NCBI GenBank assembly: GCA_964384555.1
Contig: CAYLLA010000006.1
Span: forward strand, 1-52,208
From: CAG-390 sp964384555
GTDB taxonomy: Bacteria; Bacillota; Clostridia; Oscillospirales; CAG-272
Direction of reading: 5' to 3'
Length of the DNA stretch: 52,208 nucleotides
The number at the start of each line of letters is the position of its first letter. Positions within the stretch are counted from its first letter, which is position 1. The position numbers and the translations under genes were made by a program. Shown piece after piece: positions 29,879 to 38,027 of this stretch. Below the pieces are notes generated by a model. That model saw nothing but the letters and a program-made list of their open reading frames with translations, was not told the origin of the DNA and searched no databases.

Positions 29879-31141
29879 TTGAAGGCCTACGCATATCCCA
29901 AAAACGGCTTGGTGGAGCATTTTGATTTTGCCGCACGCCCCAAGCGCCCAACCTTTCTTTTATGGCTGGCAAAGCAGATAATATCCTTCCCCGACCTGAA
30001 GCACCGCGGCGCAAAAATAACCAAGCAGGATATGGAGGGGGTGGAGGGTCGCCCTTACATACTGTTGGTCACCCACTCATCGATGGTGGATTTTAACGTG
30101 ATGCTGAGCGCCACACATCCCCAGCCTGTAAACAACGTAATGACCCTTGAGGGCTTTAATACCTACACCCTGCCGCTGATGCGCAACCTTGGCGTATTGG
30201 CAAAGCGCAAATTTACGCAGGATCTTAACCTTATACGCAATATAAAGTACTGCCTTGAGGAGCTTGGCAGCGTTTTTGTGCTTTTTCCGGAGGCGCGTTA
30301 CTCGCTTGACGGCTGCACCTCCTATCTGCCGCCCTCCCTCGGGTCGCTGGCCAGGATGATGCGCGTTCCGGTGGTGACACTTTCCATACACGGCAATTTT
30401 ATAACCTGCCCGCAATGGAACAAGATAAACAAGGGCAGCTATATTGAGGCGGAGATGCGCTGCATCATATCCGCCGAGGAGACCCGCACCCTCTCCCGCG
30501 ATGAGATAAACGACCGCATACGCCAAAGCTTTGAATACAACGATTTTCGTTGGCAAAAGGAACGCGGGGTGATGATCGACCACCCGGAGCGCGCCCGCGG
30601 ACTGCACTGCCTGCTGTACAAATGCGCAAGATGCGGCGCGGAGGGAGCTACGGATTCCTCCGGCACCGAGCTTTTTTGCACCTCCTGCGGGGCACGCTGG
30701 GAGATGCGCGAGGACGGCTCACTTGCCGCAACAGATGGCGGCGAAACGGTGTTTGAGCATATTCCCGATTGGTCGGCGTGGGAGCGCGAATGCGTGCGCC
30801 GAGAGATACTTGACGGCAGCTATTATTTTGAGGACAGCGTTAGGATAGAAACACTGCCCGGCTGGAAGCGCTTTTACCGTCAGGGCGAGGGGCGGCTGAT
30901 CCAGACCCCAGAGGGAACAAGGATAGAAGTGCCGAACTACTACGGCCGCGGACCGCTGACGGTAGAAAAAAAGCCCGCCGAGCTTGACAGCATACATATA
31001 GAATACGATTACCTCGGCCGCGGCGACTGCGTGGATATATCCACCCATGACGACAGCTTTTGGTGCTATCTTTCAAAGCGGGATGCAATAACAAAGCTCT
31101 CCTTTGCCACAGAAGAGATACACTCGCTCAAGCGCACATGA
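29879..31141 (+). CDS. PlsC-like acyltransferase with zinc-ribbon and C-terminal domain
   Basis: 420 aa starting at TTG (GGAG upstream; the first internal ATG would remove conserved sequence). Residues ~1-215 are a 1-acylglycerol-3-phosphate acyltransferase-type domain: HSSMVD (His66-Asp71, the HX4D catalytic motif) and FPEARYS (136-142). A zinc ribbon follows (CARC ... CTSC, ~250-275), then a ~145-residue C-terminal domain with strands resembling a small sensor or PH-like fold (RFYRQGEGRLI, DDSFWCYLSKRDAITK). The plain enzyme is ~200-250 aa, so the fusion is unusual. The expected role is transfer of an acyl chain onto a glycerophosphate at the membrane. Followed 44 bp later by the CapA-like gene. 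Confidence 0.82.
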   Translation: MKAYAYPKNGLVEHFDFAARPKRPTFLLWLAKQIISFPDLKHRGAKITKQDMEGVEGRPYILLVTHSSMVDFNVMLSATHPQPVNNVMTLEGFNTYTLPLMRNLGVLAKRKFTQDLNLIRNIKYCLEELGSVFVLFPEARYSLDGCTSYLPPSLGSLARMMRVPVVTLSIHGNFITCPQWNKINKGSYIEAEMRCIISAEETRTLSRDEINDRIRQSFEYNDFRWQKERGVMIDHPERARGLHCLLYKCARCGAEGATDSSGTELFCTSCGARWEMREDGSLAATDGGETVFEHIPDWSAWERECVRREILDGSYYFEDSVRIETLPGWKRFYRQGEGRLIQTPEGTRIEVPNYYGRGPLTVEKKPAELDSIHIEYDYLGRGDCVDISTHDDSFWCYLSKRDAITKLSFATEEIHSLKRT

Positions 31142-31185
31142 AGCACTGCGCCGCCAACGATCAAATAAAACATATGGAGAAGATC

Positions 31186-32502
31186 ATGAAAAAGCTGATA
31201 TCTATACTCATCCTGTGCGCTGTGATGCTTGCATCCTGCACGGTCGGCGGGTCGCCGCCGGAGCTTTCGTCCGGCCCGTCAGACTCCTCCGCACACTCGC
31301 CGGTGCTGTCGGGTAATGTGAGCGACCTGCCCGACAGCACGGCCGTTACCGAGCCCGCAACAGAGCCGATAACAGATCCCATCACAGACCCGCTCACCGA
31401 ACCCGTGACCGAACCGCCCGCGCCTACCGAGCGACGCCTATCCTTTCTGGCGGCGGGGGATGACCTGATCCACGAGGGAATAATCGAGGATGCGCGGCAG
31501 GCGGACGGCAGTTACAGCTTTATATCAAAATATGATGAGATCGCCCCCATGGTATCCGCGGCGGACGTGGCCTTTATAAATCAGGAAACGCCCATGTGCG
31601 GCGAGCGCTACGGCTACGCGGGCTGGCCGCGCTTTAACTCGCCGCAGCAGCTGGGGCTGGATCTTATCTCCCTCGGCTTTGACGTGCTTTGCTTTGCCAA
31701 CAACCACATGGCGGACAAAATGAAGCAAAGCGACCCCGCGCTGGACGGTCGCGCCATGTCTGACATGATGGACTTTACCGACACGCTTGATGCGCTGGTG
31801 CTGGGGCTTCACCGCAGCTTTGAGGACTACGAGACGATAAGATATCTTAACGTGGACGGCGTAAAGATCGCCTTTTTGGCCTACACCTACGCCACAAATG
31901 CCTATTGGCAGGATAAGACACCTGCGGACGGCGTGTATCTGCCGATAATCCTTGACAGGGCGATAAAAAGACAACTTTCCGCCGCACGCGAGAGCGCGGA
32001 TTTTGTTATCGTATCAATGCACTGGGGAACAGAGAACAGCCACACGGTAAATGACGAACAGCGCAGGCTGGCACGCCTTTTGGCGGACGGCGGCGCGGAT
32101 GTGGTGATAGGCACTCACCCGCACGTGGTGCAGTCGGTAGAGTGGTTCGACCGTCCCGACGGCGGGCGAATGCTTTGCTATTACTCGCTTGGCAATCTTA
32201 TAAGCAATCAAGAGGCCTTTGCCAACAATATAGGCTACCTTGCAATGTTTGATCTTGTAATGGACGACGAGGGTCGGCGAGTTGAGGCCGATGCGGTCCT
32301 GCCGATATTTAATTTCCACGATAAAAATAAACGCGAGGCCAAGATATATACCCTTGACCACCTGACCGAGGATATCGTAGCGGCGCATTACAGCAACCAA
32401 AACCGCGCCTCCGGAGCAAGCCCCTATACCATAGCCTCGGTACACAGCATAATAAAAGGAAACGTCCCCGCCGAGTTTTTGCCGGGGAGTCTTGGAGATT
32501 AA
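31186..32502 (+). CDS. CapA-family lipoprotein (poly-gamma-glutamate synthesis type)
   Basis: 438 aa from MKKLISIL; a signal peptide with lipobox LASC (Cys18). A Thr-Glu-Pro-rich repeat linker (~63-93, TEPATEPITDP and so on) spans the wall. The C-terminal ~340 residues are the PGA_cap metallophosphatase-like domain: AAGDDLIHEG, FINQETPMCG, CFANNHMADK, VSMHWGTENSH, GTHPHVVQSVEW and CYYSLGNLISNQ. The conserved Asp/Asn/His set for metal is present. Family members handle poly-gamma-glutamate or cell-wall polymer; the other cap genes are absent here. The start is chosen by the signal peptide and GGAG. Probably cotranscribed with the acyltransferase gene upstream. Confidence 0.9.
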   Translation: MKKLISILILCAVMLASCTVGGSPPELSSGPSDSSAHSPVLSGNVSDLPDSTAVTEPATEPITDPITDPLTEPVTEPPAPTERRLSFLAAGDDLIHEGIIEDARQADGSYSFISKYDEIAPMVSAADVAFINQETPMCGERYGYAGWPRFNSPQQLGLDLISLGFDVLCFANNHMADKMKQSDPALDGRAMSDMMDFTDTLDALVLGLHRSFEDYETIRYLNVDGVKIAFLAYTYATNAYWQDKTPADGVYLPIILDRAIKRQLSAARESADFVIVSMHWGTENSHTVNDEQRRLARLLADGGADVVIGTHPHVVQSVEWFDRPDGGRMLCYYSLGNLISNQEAFANNIGYLAMFDLVMDDEGRRVEADAVLPIFNFHDKNKREAKIYTLDHLTEDIVAAHYSNQNRASGASPYTIASVHSIIKGNVPAEFLPGSLGD

Positions 32503-32526
32503 AAAGATCATTGCCAAGGAGCCGAA

Positions 32527-32937
32527 ATGATCCCCTACAACAAAAAGCTTGTATCAAATGCACAAACCTTGCGAAAAAACATGACTCCTGAGGAAAAGCG
32601 ACTTTGGTATGACTTTTTAAAAAGACTGCCGTACAACGTGAGAAGGCAACATAATATAGAAAACTATATCGCGGATTTTTATATAGCAGAAAAGGGCATT
32701 GCGATCGAAGTCGATGGCAGGCAACATTTATCACCGCAGCATAAGCAGGCAGACAAACAAAGGGATGAGGTGTTTGCCAAATGGGGAATTGTTGTTTTGC
32801 GATATTCCAGTGATAGCATACGGAAAAGTTTTAACACAGCTGCAGATGATATCTTAAAGCATCTCGGACTGAAATTTAGTGACCTCAAACCTCTGAAAAA
32901 ACTACATCCTGTCGCTGAGGATAACGATCCATCATAG
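32527..32937 (+). CDS. DUF559 endonuclease-like protein
   Basis: 136 aa. Matches DUF559, a restriction-endonuclease-fold family related to Vsr: LRKNMTPEEKRLWYDFLK at the N-terminus, YIADFYIAEKGIAIEVDGRQ H (catalytic Asp and Glu-Val-Asp), then DKQRDEVFAKWGIVVLRYSS. It is distinctly AT-richer than its neighbours and directly precedes a repeat-filled gap, both signs of recent acquisition. DUF559 genes are often single cargo genes near mobile sequence. It starts 25 bp after the CapA-like gene. Biological role unproven. Confidence 0.88.
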   Translation: MIPYNKKLVSNAQTLRKNMTPEEKRLWYDFLKRLPYNVRRQHNIENYIADFYIAEKGIAIEVDGRQHLSPQHKQADKQRDEVFAKWGIVVLRYSSDSIRKSFNTAADDILKHLGLKFSDLKPLKKLHPVAEDNDPS

Positions 32938-33754
32938 CATCACGCTAACACACATCGCTGCCGTACACCGCATCCATCATGGATCACCGAAAAAACCACA
33001 AAAACGACGTTTTTGCTTGCAAAACGGCAAGTCTCACTCGCCGAGTCGTTTTTGATGACTCGACCCGCAAAGCGGGGCGAGTCGCTTCCCCCGCTGGGGA
33101 AGGCTTGGCAAAAGCTGTTTCTTTATTTTATAGACATTTAGAAAGCAAAATTTCAAAGTTTTGATATCTATCGTTATCCATATGGCTTTTATGTGTGTTC
33201 GCACCGCACATCGTTAGCCTTCTCCAGTGGGAGAAGGGGGACCGCGACAGCGGTGGATGAGGTGGGCTGCACTATGTTCGCACCGTTCTATATTGGGTAG
33301 TCGATATAATTTTCTCATATACGCGGACTAATAAAGGAAGTGCTAACACACTTCGCTGCCGTACACCTCATCCGTCAGCCTGCGGCTGACACCTTCTCCC
33401 ACTGGAGAAGGCTTGGCAAGAATCGCATCTTTCACCTATAGACATTTAGAATGTCTATATCCATCGTTTTCGGCGGGAGCAAGCCCCCAGCCCTACGGAG
33501 TTAGTGCATAGCCGTAAACAAACGCGATACCCATCGTTACGGATGACCGAGGTAGCCCCAACGGTGAATAAATTAACATCCATCGTTTCAGCATGACACC
33601 GTGGTTCGTGCCCTACAAGTTTACATTAAATTTGAAATTCGCATAGTGAATTTCTTCCTCAACGCATTCGTAGCATGCACATCACTTTGCGGCGCGAGCA
33701 GCAAAACATCACTCGTCGCGAAGCACCAACATCACTCCCCATATCCCAAATTAA
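32938..33754. repeat. Gene-free array of dispersed repeat elements
   Basis: No gene. A 32-bp segment beginning GCTAACACAC occurs at 32944-32975 and, with a few changes, at 33342-33373. Each copy is followed by a CTTCYCCCRCTGGRGAAGG hairpin, GCTTGGCA (33103-33110 and 33411-33418) and TATAGACATTTAGAA, giving two tandem ~160-bp units. Between them 33173-33237 matches 2960-3024 near PFOR and contains CTTCTCC/GGAGAAG-type arms in the opposite orientation. After 33480 come fragments with GAAATTCGCATAGTGAATTTC (33635-33655) and GCGCGAGC/CGTCGCGAAGC palindromes. It resembles non-autonomous (MITE-like) repeats of Clostridia. Confidence 0.6.
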
Positions 33755-33785
33755 AAAGCTCGAATGCCTAAAACATTCGAGCTTT
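33755..33785 (-). terminator. Terminator of the nucleotidase/exonuclease operon
   Basis: A 12-bp stem AAAGCTCGAATG/CATTCGAGCTTT with a 7-nt loop. On the minus strand it is followed by TTAA and T-rich sequence; it also works as a hairpin with ATTTTTC on the plus strand. Confidence 0.8.
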
Positions 33786-33847
33786 ATTTTTCTATAATAT
33801 TTTTCAGTTTCATATGCATTGGTATTGCGTTTTGTATTGCGTTTTGG

Positions 33848-34711
33848 TCATGAGCGGCGTGGGAGGGATATTCCCGCGTCCTCAAGCAGTGCGATGGTCG
33901 TTACGGCGGCGGGATCAAAGGTAAGCGCGGGCGGCTCGGCAAACGGCGGCTCGGCGCGATCGGTAAGGCTGATCAGGCGCAGATTCATCCACACGCGCTC
34001 CGCCTCGGCAAGTATCGCCTCCCGCACGTTGGTGCGTTTTATCCGCTCGGCGTTCTCAAGTATCGTCCCAAAATGCCCAAACTTTGTAATAAGCTGGGCG
34101 GCGGTTTTGGGGCCGACCCCGGTCACACCGCGTATATTATCAGAATGATCCCCCGTCAGTGCCTTAAAATCGGCAAAAAACTCGGGTTCTATGCCGTAGC
34201 GGCGGCGGATATGCTCCGCATCCCAGATAACACTTTGGTCGCCGTGATAGTCAAACAGCTTGATACTGTCATTTACCAGCCCAAAAAAGTCGCGATCCTG
34301 CGAGGCGATGAGCACCTCAAAGTCCCCCGCAAACCGCAGGGCGCAGGAGGCGATAACATCATCCGTCTCCATACCCGCCTCCGCCTCGGTATGATAAACG
34401 CGAAGCTCGTCAAGCACGGTTTTTATCTTCGGCAGCTGCGTAAAGGGCGAGCCCTCCGGCGGCATATCCGAATAATCCCGCCGCCCGATCTTGTACTCCG
34501 GCAAAAGCTTTACACGCTCGCTTTGATGCTCACCGTCAAAGATCACGGCTGTGTACTCCGCGCCGCTGAGGCGCAAAAGCTTTAGATACGCCCCGATAAA
34601 GCCCACAACGGCGTGGACAGGCTGCCCCGTGCTGTCATTTATGCGGGACGGCATGCCGTAAAACATTCTGAATAAAAGATTGTGACCGTCAATTATCAAA
34701 AATCGTTTCAT
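33848..34711 (-). CDS. Stand-alone 5'-3' exonuclease (Pol I N-domain/flap-endonuclease type)
   Basis: 287 aa, similar to the 5'-nuclease domain of DNA polymerase I without polymerase. Motifs: FLIIDGHNLLFRMFYGMP, VIFDGEHQSERVKLLPEYK, EAGMETDDVIASCA (metal Asp), VLIASQDRDFFGLV (metal Asps), ALTGDHSDNIRGVTGVGPKT (metal Asp and helix-hairpin-helix). The acidic metal cluster is complete. It hydrolyses RNA or flapped DNA from the 5' end, as in primer removal. The start overlaps the stop of the nucleotidase/guanylate-kinase-like gene by 4 bp (ATGA). A strong terminator follows 62 bp after the stop. Confidence 0.93.
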   Translation of the reverse strand: MKRFLIIDGHNLLFRMFYGMPSRINDSTGQPVHAVVGFIGAYLKLLRLSGAEYTAVIFDGEHQSERVKLLPEYKIGRRDYSDMPPEGSPFTQLPKIKTVLDELRVYHTEAEAGMETDDVIASCALRFAGDFEVLIASQDRDFFGLVNDSIKLFDYHGDQSVIWDAEHIRRRYGIEPEFFADFKALTGDHSDNIRGVTGVGPKTAAQLITKFGHFGTILENAERIKRTNVREAILAEAERVWMNLRLISLTDRAEPPFAEPPALTFDPAAVTTIALLEDAGISLPRRS

Positions 34712-35835
34712 TTTTTGTTCCCCGCTGATGCAGATGTTATTTTATCAACAAGCTCACGAGCGGCGGCTGTGGGATCGGATCCCACCCTTATCTCGCAGTC
34801 GCACACCTCGGCGTTGCGATATTCAAAATCAAGCGACATAATGCGGCGCATCTTATCCTCCGGTCTCGTGTCGCGGTTGATGATATCCAGTATCACCTCA
34901 CTGCGCTCGCGATTTAAAAACACGAGCATGGCGCGACTGCGATAAAGATTTTTGACAGTCAGCGCACCGCAGATATCGATGGGGATCACCGCCAGCCCCT
35001 CGCGCTCAACGATCGGCGCTATCTCGCTGTCGGATGTGCCGAAATAGTATTTGCTGTAAACGGTGGTCTCGATAAATCTGCCGTCATCCTTTTCCGCCAA
35101 AAACTCCGCCTCGGTAATGAACCTATAGGCATCTGCCGCCTCCCCCTCGCGGCGGGGGCGGGTGGTGGAGGTAAGCGGCTTTTCAAAGCGCGGAAAGCCC
35201 ATAAGCTCATGCGCTATCTTGTTTTTAAGTGAGCCGGAGGGCCCCACCAAGCACACAACGCCGCCGTGTGAAAGATCCGGCGCTTTTTCGGTAAAGGAAT
35301 TACGCACCATCTTGCAAAGGTGCAAAAAGTCATCATAGCTGTTGACCGCCAAAAGGCCGGTCATATCGGTGTTCCAAGGCTTGCGAAAGAGGACGGGATA
35401 GGCCGCGCGGGAGCTTGCTATGTTGTGCGCGGCATCGTCAAGCAGTATATCCACCGCCATAACATCCTTGCGTGTGCCTATGATTATATTCTCCGGCGGC
35501 ACCTCGGGAAAGTCCTCACGCAGGCGCTCGGCGCGCGCCGTCATGCATGCGGGCGGCACTGCAGTGATGAAAAATACATCCGCAAGGCGAGACAGCTCAC
35601 GCACGAATTTTTTAGCGCCGTGGATCACCGGCTGTGTGCGCACGAACTCCGGGGCACCGTAAAGTGCCATCCGCTCCTCCGAGTGGCGACCGTAATGCCC
35701 CCAGCCGGTTATCTCGTTTATGCTGACCGGCACCTCGTCCGGGTGGCGGGAATTTATTATCGACAGTGCGTATGCATTGCACTCGTAAAGTGTATCATCA
35801 ACGTCCAGACCTACGCGCAGGCGGTATTTTCTCAT
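34708..35835 (-). CDS. 5'(3')-deoxyribonucleotidase-like / guanylate kinase-like fusion
   Basis: 375 aa. Residues ~1-175 are a HAD-superfamily nucleotidase: DVDDTLYE (11-18), FFITAVPP (88-95), DILLDDAAHN (129-138). Residues ~193-370 are guanylate kinase-like: VVCLVGPSGSLKNKIAHELM (194-213), LTSTTRPRREGE (221-232), FIETTVYSKYYFGTSDSEI and VIPIDICGA. The P-loop is altered: in GPSGSLKN (198-205), Leu203 replaces the invariant Gly and Asn205 replaces Ser/Thr, so kinase activity is doubtful and nucleotide binding may be retained or lost. GGAG precedes the ATG. It is the first gene of a two-gene operon with the 5'-3' exonuclease. Confidence 0.85.
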   Translation of the reverse strand: MRKYRLRVGLDVDDTLYECNAYALSIINSRHPDEVPVSINEITGWGHYGRHSEERMALYGAPEFVRTQPVIHGAKKFVRELSRLADVFFITAVPPACMTARAERLREDFPEVPPENIIIGTRKDVMAVDILLDDAAHNIASSRAAYPVLFRKPWNTDMTGLLAVNSYDDFLHLCKMVRNSFTEKAPDLSHGGVVCLVGPSGSLKNKIAHELMGFPRFEKPLTSTTRPRREGEAADAYRFITEAEFLAEKDDGRFIETTVYSKYYFGTSDSEIAPIVEREGLAVIPIDICGALTVKNLYRSRAMLVFLNRERSEVILDIINRDTRPEDKMRRIMSLDFEYRNAEVCDCEIRVGSDPTAAARELVDKITSASAGNKK

Positions 35836-35862
35836 TATTTTGCTCCGATCTCCTTTTCGGGC

Positions 35863-35891
35863 TTGACCCGAATCTGTTTTTACTGTATAAT
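35863..35891 (+). promoter_or_regulatory. Promoter of the DHH-DHH-surE operon
   Basis: TTGACC (35863-35868), 17-bp spacer, TATAAT (35886-35891); start near 35898. It fires through the opposing promoter at 35918-35946. Confidence 0.72.
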
Positions 35892-35917
35892 ATTATTATC
35901 ATATATATTCTATATTC

Positions 35918-35946
35918 ATTATACAACATTTTTTGCGCTTTGGCAA
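35918..35946 (-). promoter_or_regulatory. Promoter of the nucleotidase/exonuclease operon
   Basis: Minus strand TTGCCA (35946-35941), 17-bp spacer, TATAAT (35923-35918); start near 35911. It fires through the opposing promoter, so the two transcripts overlap by about 14 nt at their 5' ends. Confidence 0.72.
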
Positions 35947-36020
35947 GGGGCACGGACGGCAGAGAGCCAAAATTTACAATGTCTATATAAATGCCGCCTC
36001 AAGGCGCCCGGGAGAATTAC

Positions 36021-36971
36021 ATGTTTGAATTTGAATTTAAAGAGATAGCCAAAAAAATATCGCAATACCCGCGCGTGATCATTCACCGCCACAAAAAGCC
36101 GGATGGCGATGCCATTGGCAGTCAGGCCGGCCTGCGCCGCCTGCTTTTGGATAACTACCCCGGGGTCGAGGTCTACACCGTGGGCGACCCCGCCGGCAGA
36201 TATGCCTTCATAAAGGGCGCGGTGTGCGATGAGATACCCGACGAATACTACCGCGGTGCGCTGGCAATAATACTTGATACCTCCTCGCCCGTGCTGATAT
36301 CCGATGACCGCTGGCGCTTGGCGGACGAGACGGTGCGTATAGACCACCATCTTTTTATTGAAAAGATAGCGGACAGCGAGCTTATAGACCCATCCTTTGA
36401 GAGCTGTGCGGGGCTTGTTGCCGAGCTTGCCCGCCAAAACGACTGGGCATTATCCGATGATGCCGCTGCGGCGCTTTTTACGGGAATCGTAACAGATTCC
36501 GGGCGTTTTCGCTACTCATCGACCTCCGCCGCCACCTTTGAGCGCGCCGCGTATCTTATGAGCCGCCCTATCGACACGGGCGAGATATACGCCGCCCTTT
36601 ATGCCGATGATTTTGAAATGATCCGCGCCCGCGCCTCCTTTGTTATGCGCGTGCGCTTTACCGAGCATCACGTGGGCTACATATACACCGACCGCGCAGA
36701 GCTGGCCGCCTCAGGCCTTGACTCCTTTACCGCCTCCCGCGGGATGGTTGGCGTTATGTCTGACGTGCGCGGCGTGAATATTTGGGTGAATTTTACCGAA
36801 ACCGATGACGGCGTGCTGTGCGAGATACGCTCAAACAAATATAACATAAATCCCATAGCTGTAAAATACGGCGGCGGCGGGCACGCTATGGCCAGCGGTG
36901 CAACCCTTCGTGACCGCGAGCAGGCAATGGCTCTGCTTTGTGACCTTGACGAGCTGGCGGCAAATTCTTAA
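36021..36971 (+). CDS. DHH-family phosphoesterase (NrnA-like), copy 1
   Basis: 316 aa. The N-terminal DHH domain has HRHKKPDGDAIGS (22-34), a LDTSS block (85-89) and the RIDHH motif (107-110); the C-terminal DHHA1 domain ends with KYGGGGHAMASGATL. This is the layout of NrnA nano-RNase/pAp-phosphatases, which degrade 2-5-nt oligoribonucleotides and 3'-phosphoadenosine phosphate with Mn. GGGAG precedes ATG 36021; an upstream ATG 10 codons earlier is less likely. It is followed 27 bp later by a second DHH gene of the same type, so this appears to be a tandem duplication that has diverged. Confidence 0.92.
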   Translation: MFEFEFKEIAKKISQYPRVIIHRHKKPDGDAIGSQAGLRRLLLDNYPGVEVYTVGDPAGRYAFIKGAVCDEIPDEYYRGALAIILDTSSPVLISDDRWRLADETVRIDHHLFIEKIADSELIDPSFESCAGLVAELARQNDWALSDDAAAALFTGIVTDSGRFRYSSTSAATFERAAYLMSRPIDTGEIYAALYADDFEMIRARASFVMRVRFTEHHVGYIYTDRAELAASGLDSFTASRGMVGVMSDVRGVNIWVNFTETDDGVLCEIRSNKYNINPIAVKYGGGGHAMASGATLRDREQAMALLCDLDELAANS

Positions 36972-36998
36972 AAGATAAAAGGAAAAGGACAGATAAAC

Positions 36999-38027
36999 AT
37001 GACATATGACCGTATAAACGATCAAAACGACAACAACGAGAACAACAATTACGAAGTCAAGCGGCTGATACTTGATAAGATACGCGAGTACGACCGCATT
37101 ATCCTCTCCCGCCACATCCGCCCGGACGGCGATGCCGTGGGCTCTACCTTGGGGCTTGCACGCATCATCAGCGCGACCTACCCCGGCAAGGACGTGCGGG
37201 TGGTCAACTCGGATTACGCCGAGTACACCGCCTTTCTCGGCTGTGAATCGGGTCAGCCGGACGATAATTTTTATGCCTCCGCGCTGGTGATAGTGCTTGA
37301 CACCGCCACCACCGACCGCATATCCAACAAGCGTTGGGACCGCGGCTGTGAGGTGATAAAGATAGACCACCACATTGATGTTGCCCCCTACGGCGATATC
37401 GCGTGGGTGGAGGATCAGCGCTGTGCAACCTGCGAGATGATAGCCGACTTTTATATGACCTTTAGCGATGAGCTGACCCTCACCCGCGAGGCGGCAACGG
37501 CGATATACGCGGGCATGGTGACAGATTCCGGGCGTTTTCGCTTTCGCAGTGTAAGCCCCGCCACCCTGCGCTGTGCCGCCGCCATGCTTGAGGCGGGCGT
37601 GAATACCGAGGAGCTGTTTGCCGAGCTGTACCTTGAGGATCTGGATGCGCTGAAGCTCCGCGCGTTCGTTTACGACAGAATAAAAATGACCGAGCACGGA
37701 GTGGCGTATATCTACATCGACCGCGAGATCAAGGAGCGCTTCTTCCTCAGCGATGAGGAGGCCTCAGCGACCGTGAGCTGTCTTGATTCGATAAAGGGCT
37801 CGCCGATATGGATTGCTTTTATCGACAACTCGGACGGCGAGACGATACGCGTGCGTCTGCGCTCTCGCTTTGTAACGATAGACAAGCTTGCAAACAAATA
37901 CCGCGGCGGCGGTCATGATACCGCCAGCGGCGCAACGCTTTATTCTCCCGACGAGATAGAGTTGCTACTGCAGGATGCCGACGCTCTGCTTTGCGACTTT
38001 AAAGAGAAAAACAGAGGTGTAAAGTGA
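36999..38027 (+). CDS. DHH-family phosphoesterase (NrnA-like), copy 2
   Basis: 342 aa. The N-terminus has a polar Asn/Asp run (INDQNDNNENNNYEV) absent from copy 1. DHH domain: SRHIRPDGDAVGSTLGL, VLDTATTDRIS, KIDHHIDVAP; DHHA1 domain: KYRGGGHDTASGATL. The catalytic His/Asp set is complete as in copy 1, but the glycine loop reads RGGGHDTASG in place of GGGGHAMASG, which may change the substrate. The two copies may split the work, for example oligonucleotides versus pAp or cyclic dinucleotide products. The stop codon overlaps the surE start (GTGA), so the three genes are coupled. Confidence 0.92.
   Translation: MTYDRINDQNDNNENNNYEVKRLILDKIREYDRIILSRHIRPDGDAVGSTLGLARIISATYPGKDVRVVNSDYAEYTAFLGCESGQPDDNFYASALVIVLDTATTDRISNKRWDRGCEVIKIDHHIDVAPYGDIAWVEDQRCATCEMIADFYMTFSDELTLTREAATAIYAGMVTDSGRFRFRSVSPATLRCAAAMLEAGVNTEELFAELYLEDLDALKLRAFVYDRIKMTEHGVAYIYIDREIKERFFLSDEEASATVSCLDSIKGSPIWIAFIDNSDGETIRVRLRSRFVTIDKLANKYRGGGHDTASGATLYSPDEIELLLQDADALLCDFKEKNRGVK

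Noticed and set aside
31320..31430. Direct repeats in DNA within the CapA-like gene
   Set aside because: They encode the Thr-Glu-Pro linker of the lipoprotein, an ordinary low-complexity spacer.
32938..33754. CRISPR array in the repeat-rich spacer
   Set aside because: Repeats are few, long, of different types and both orientations, without regular spacers; no cas genes.
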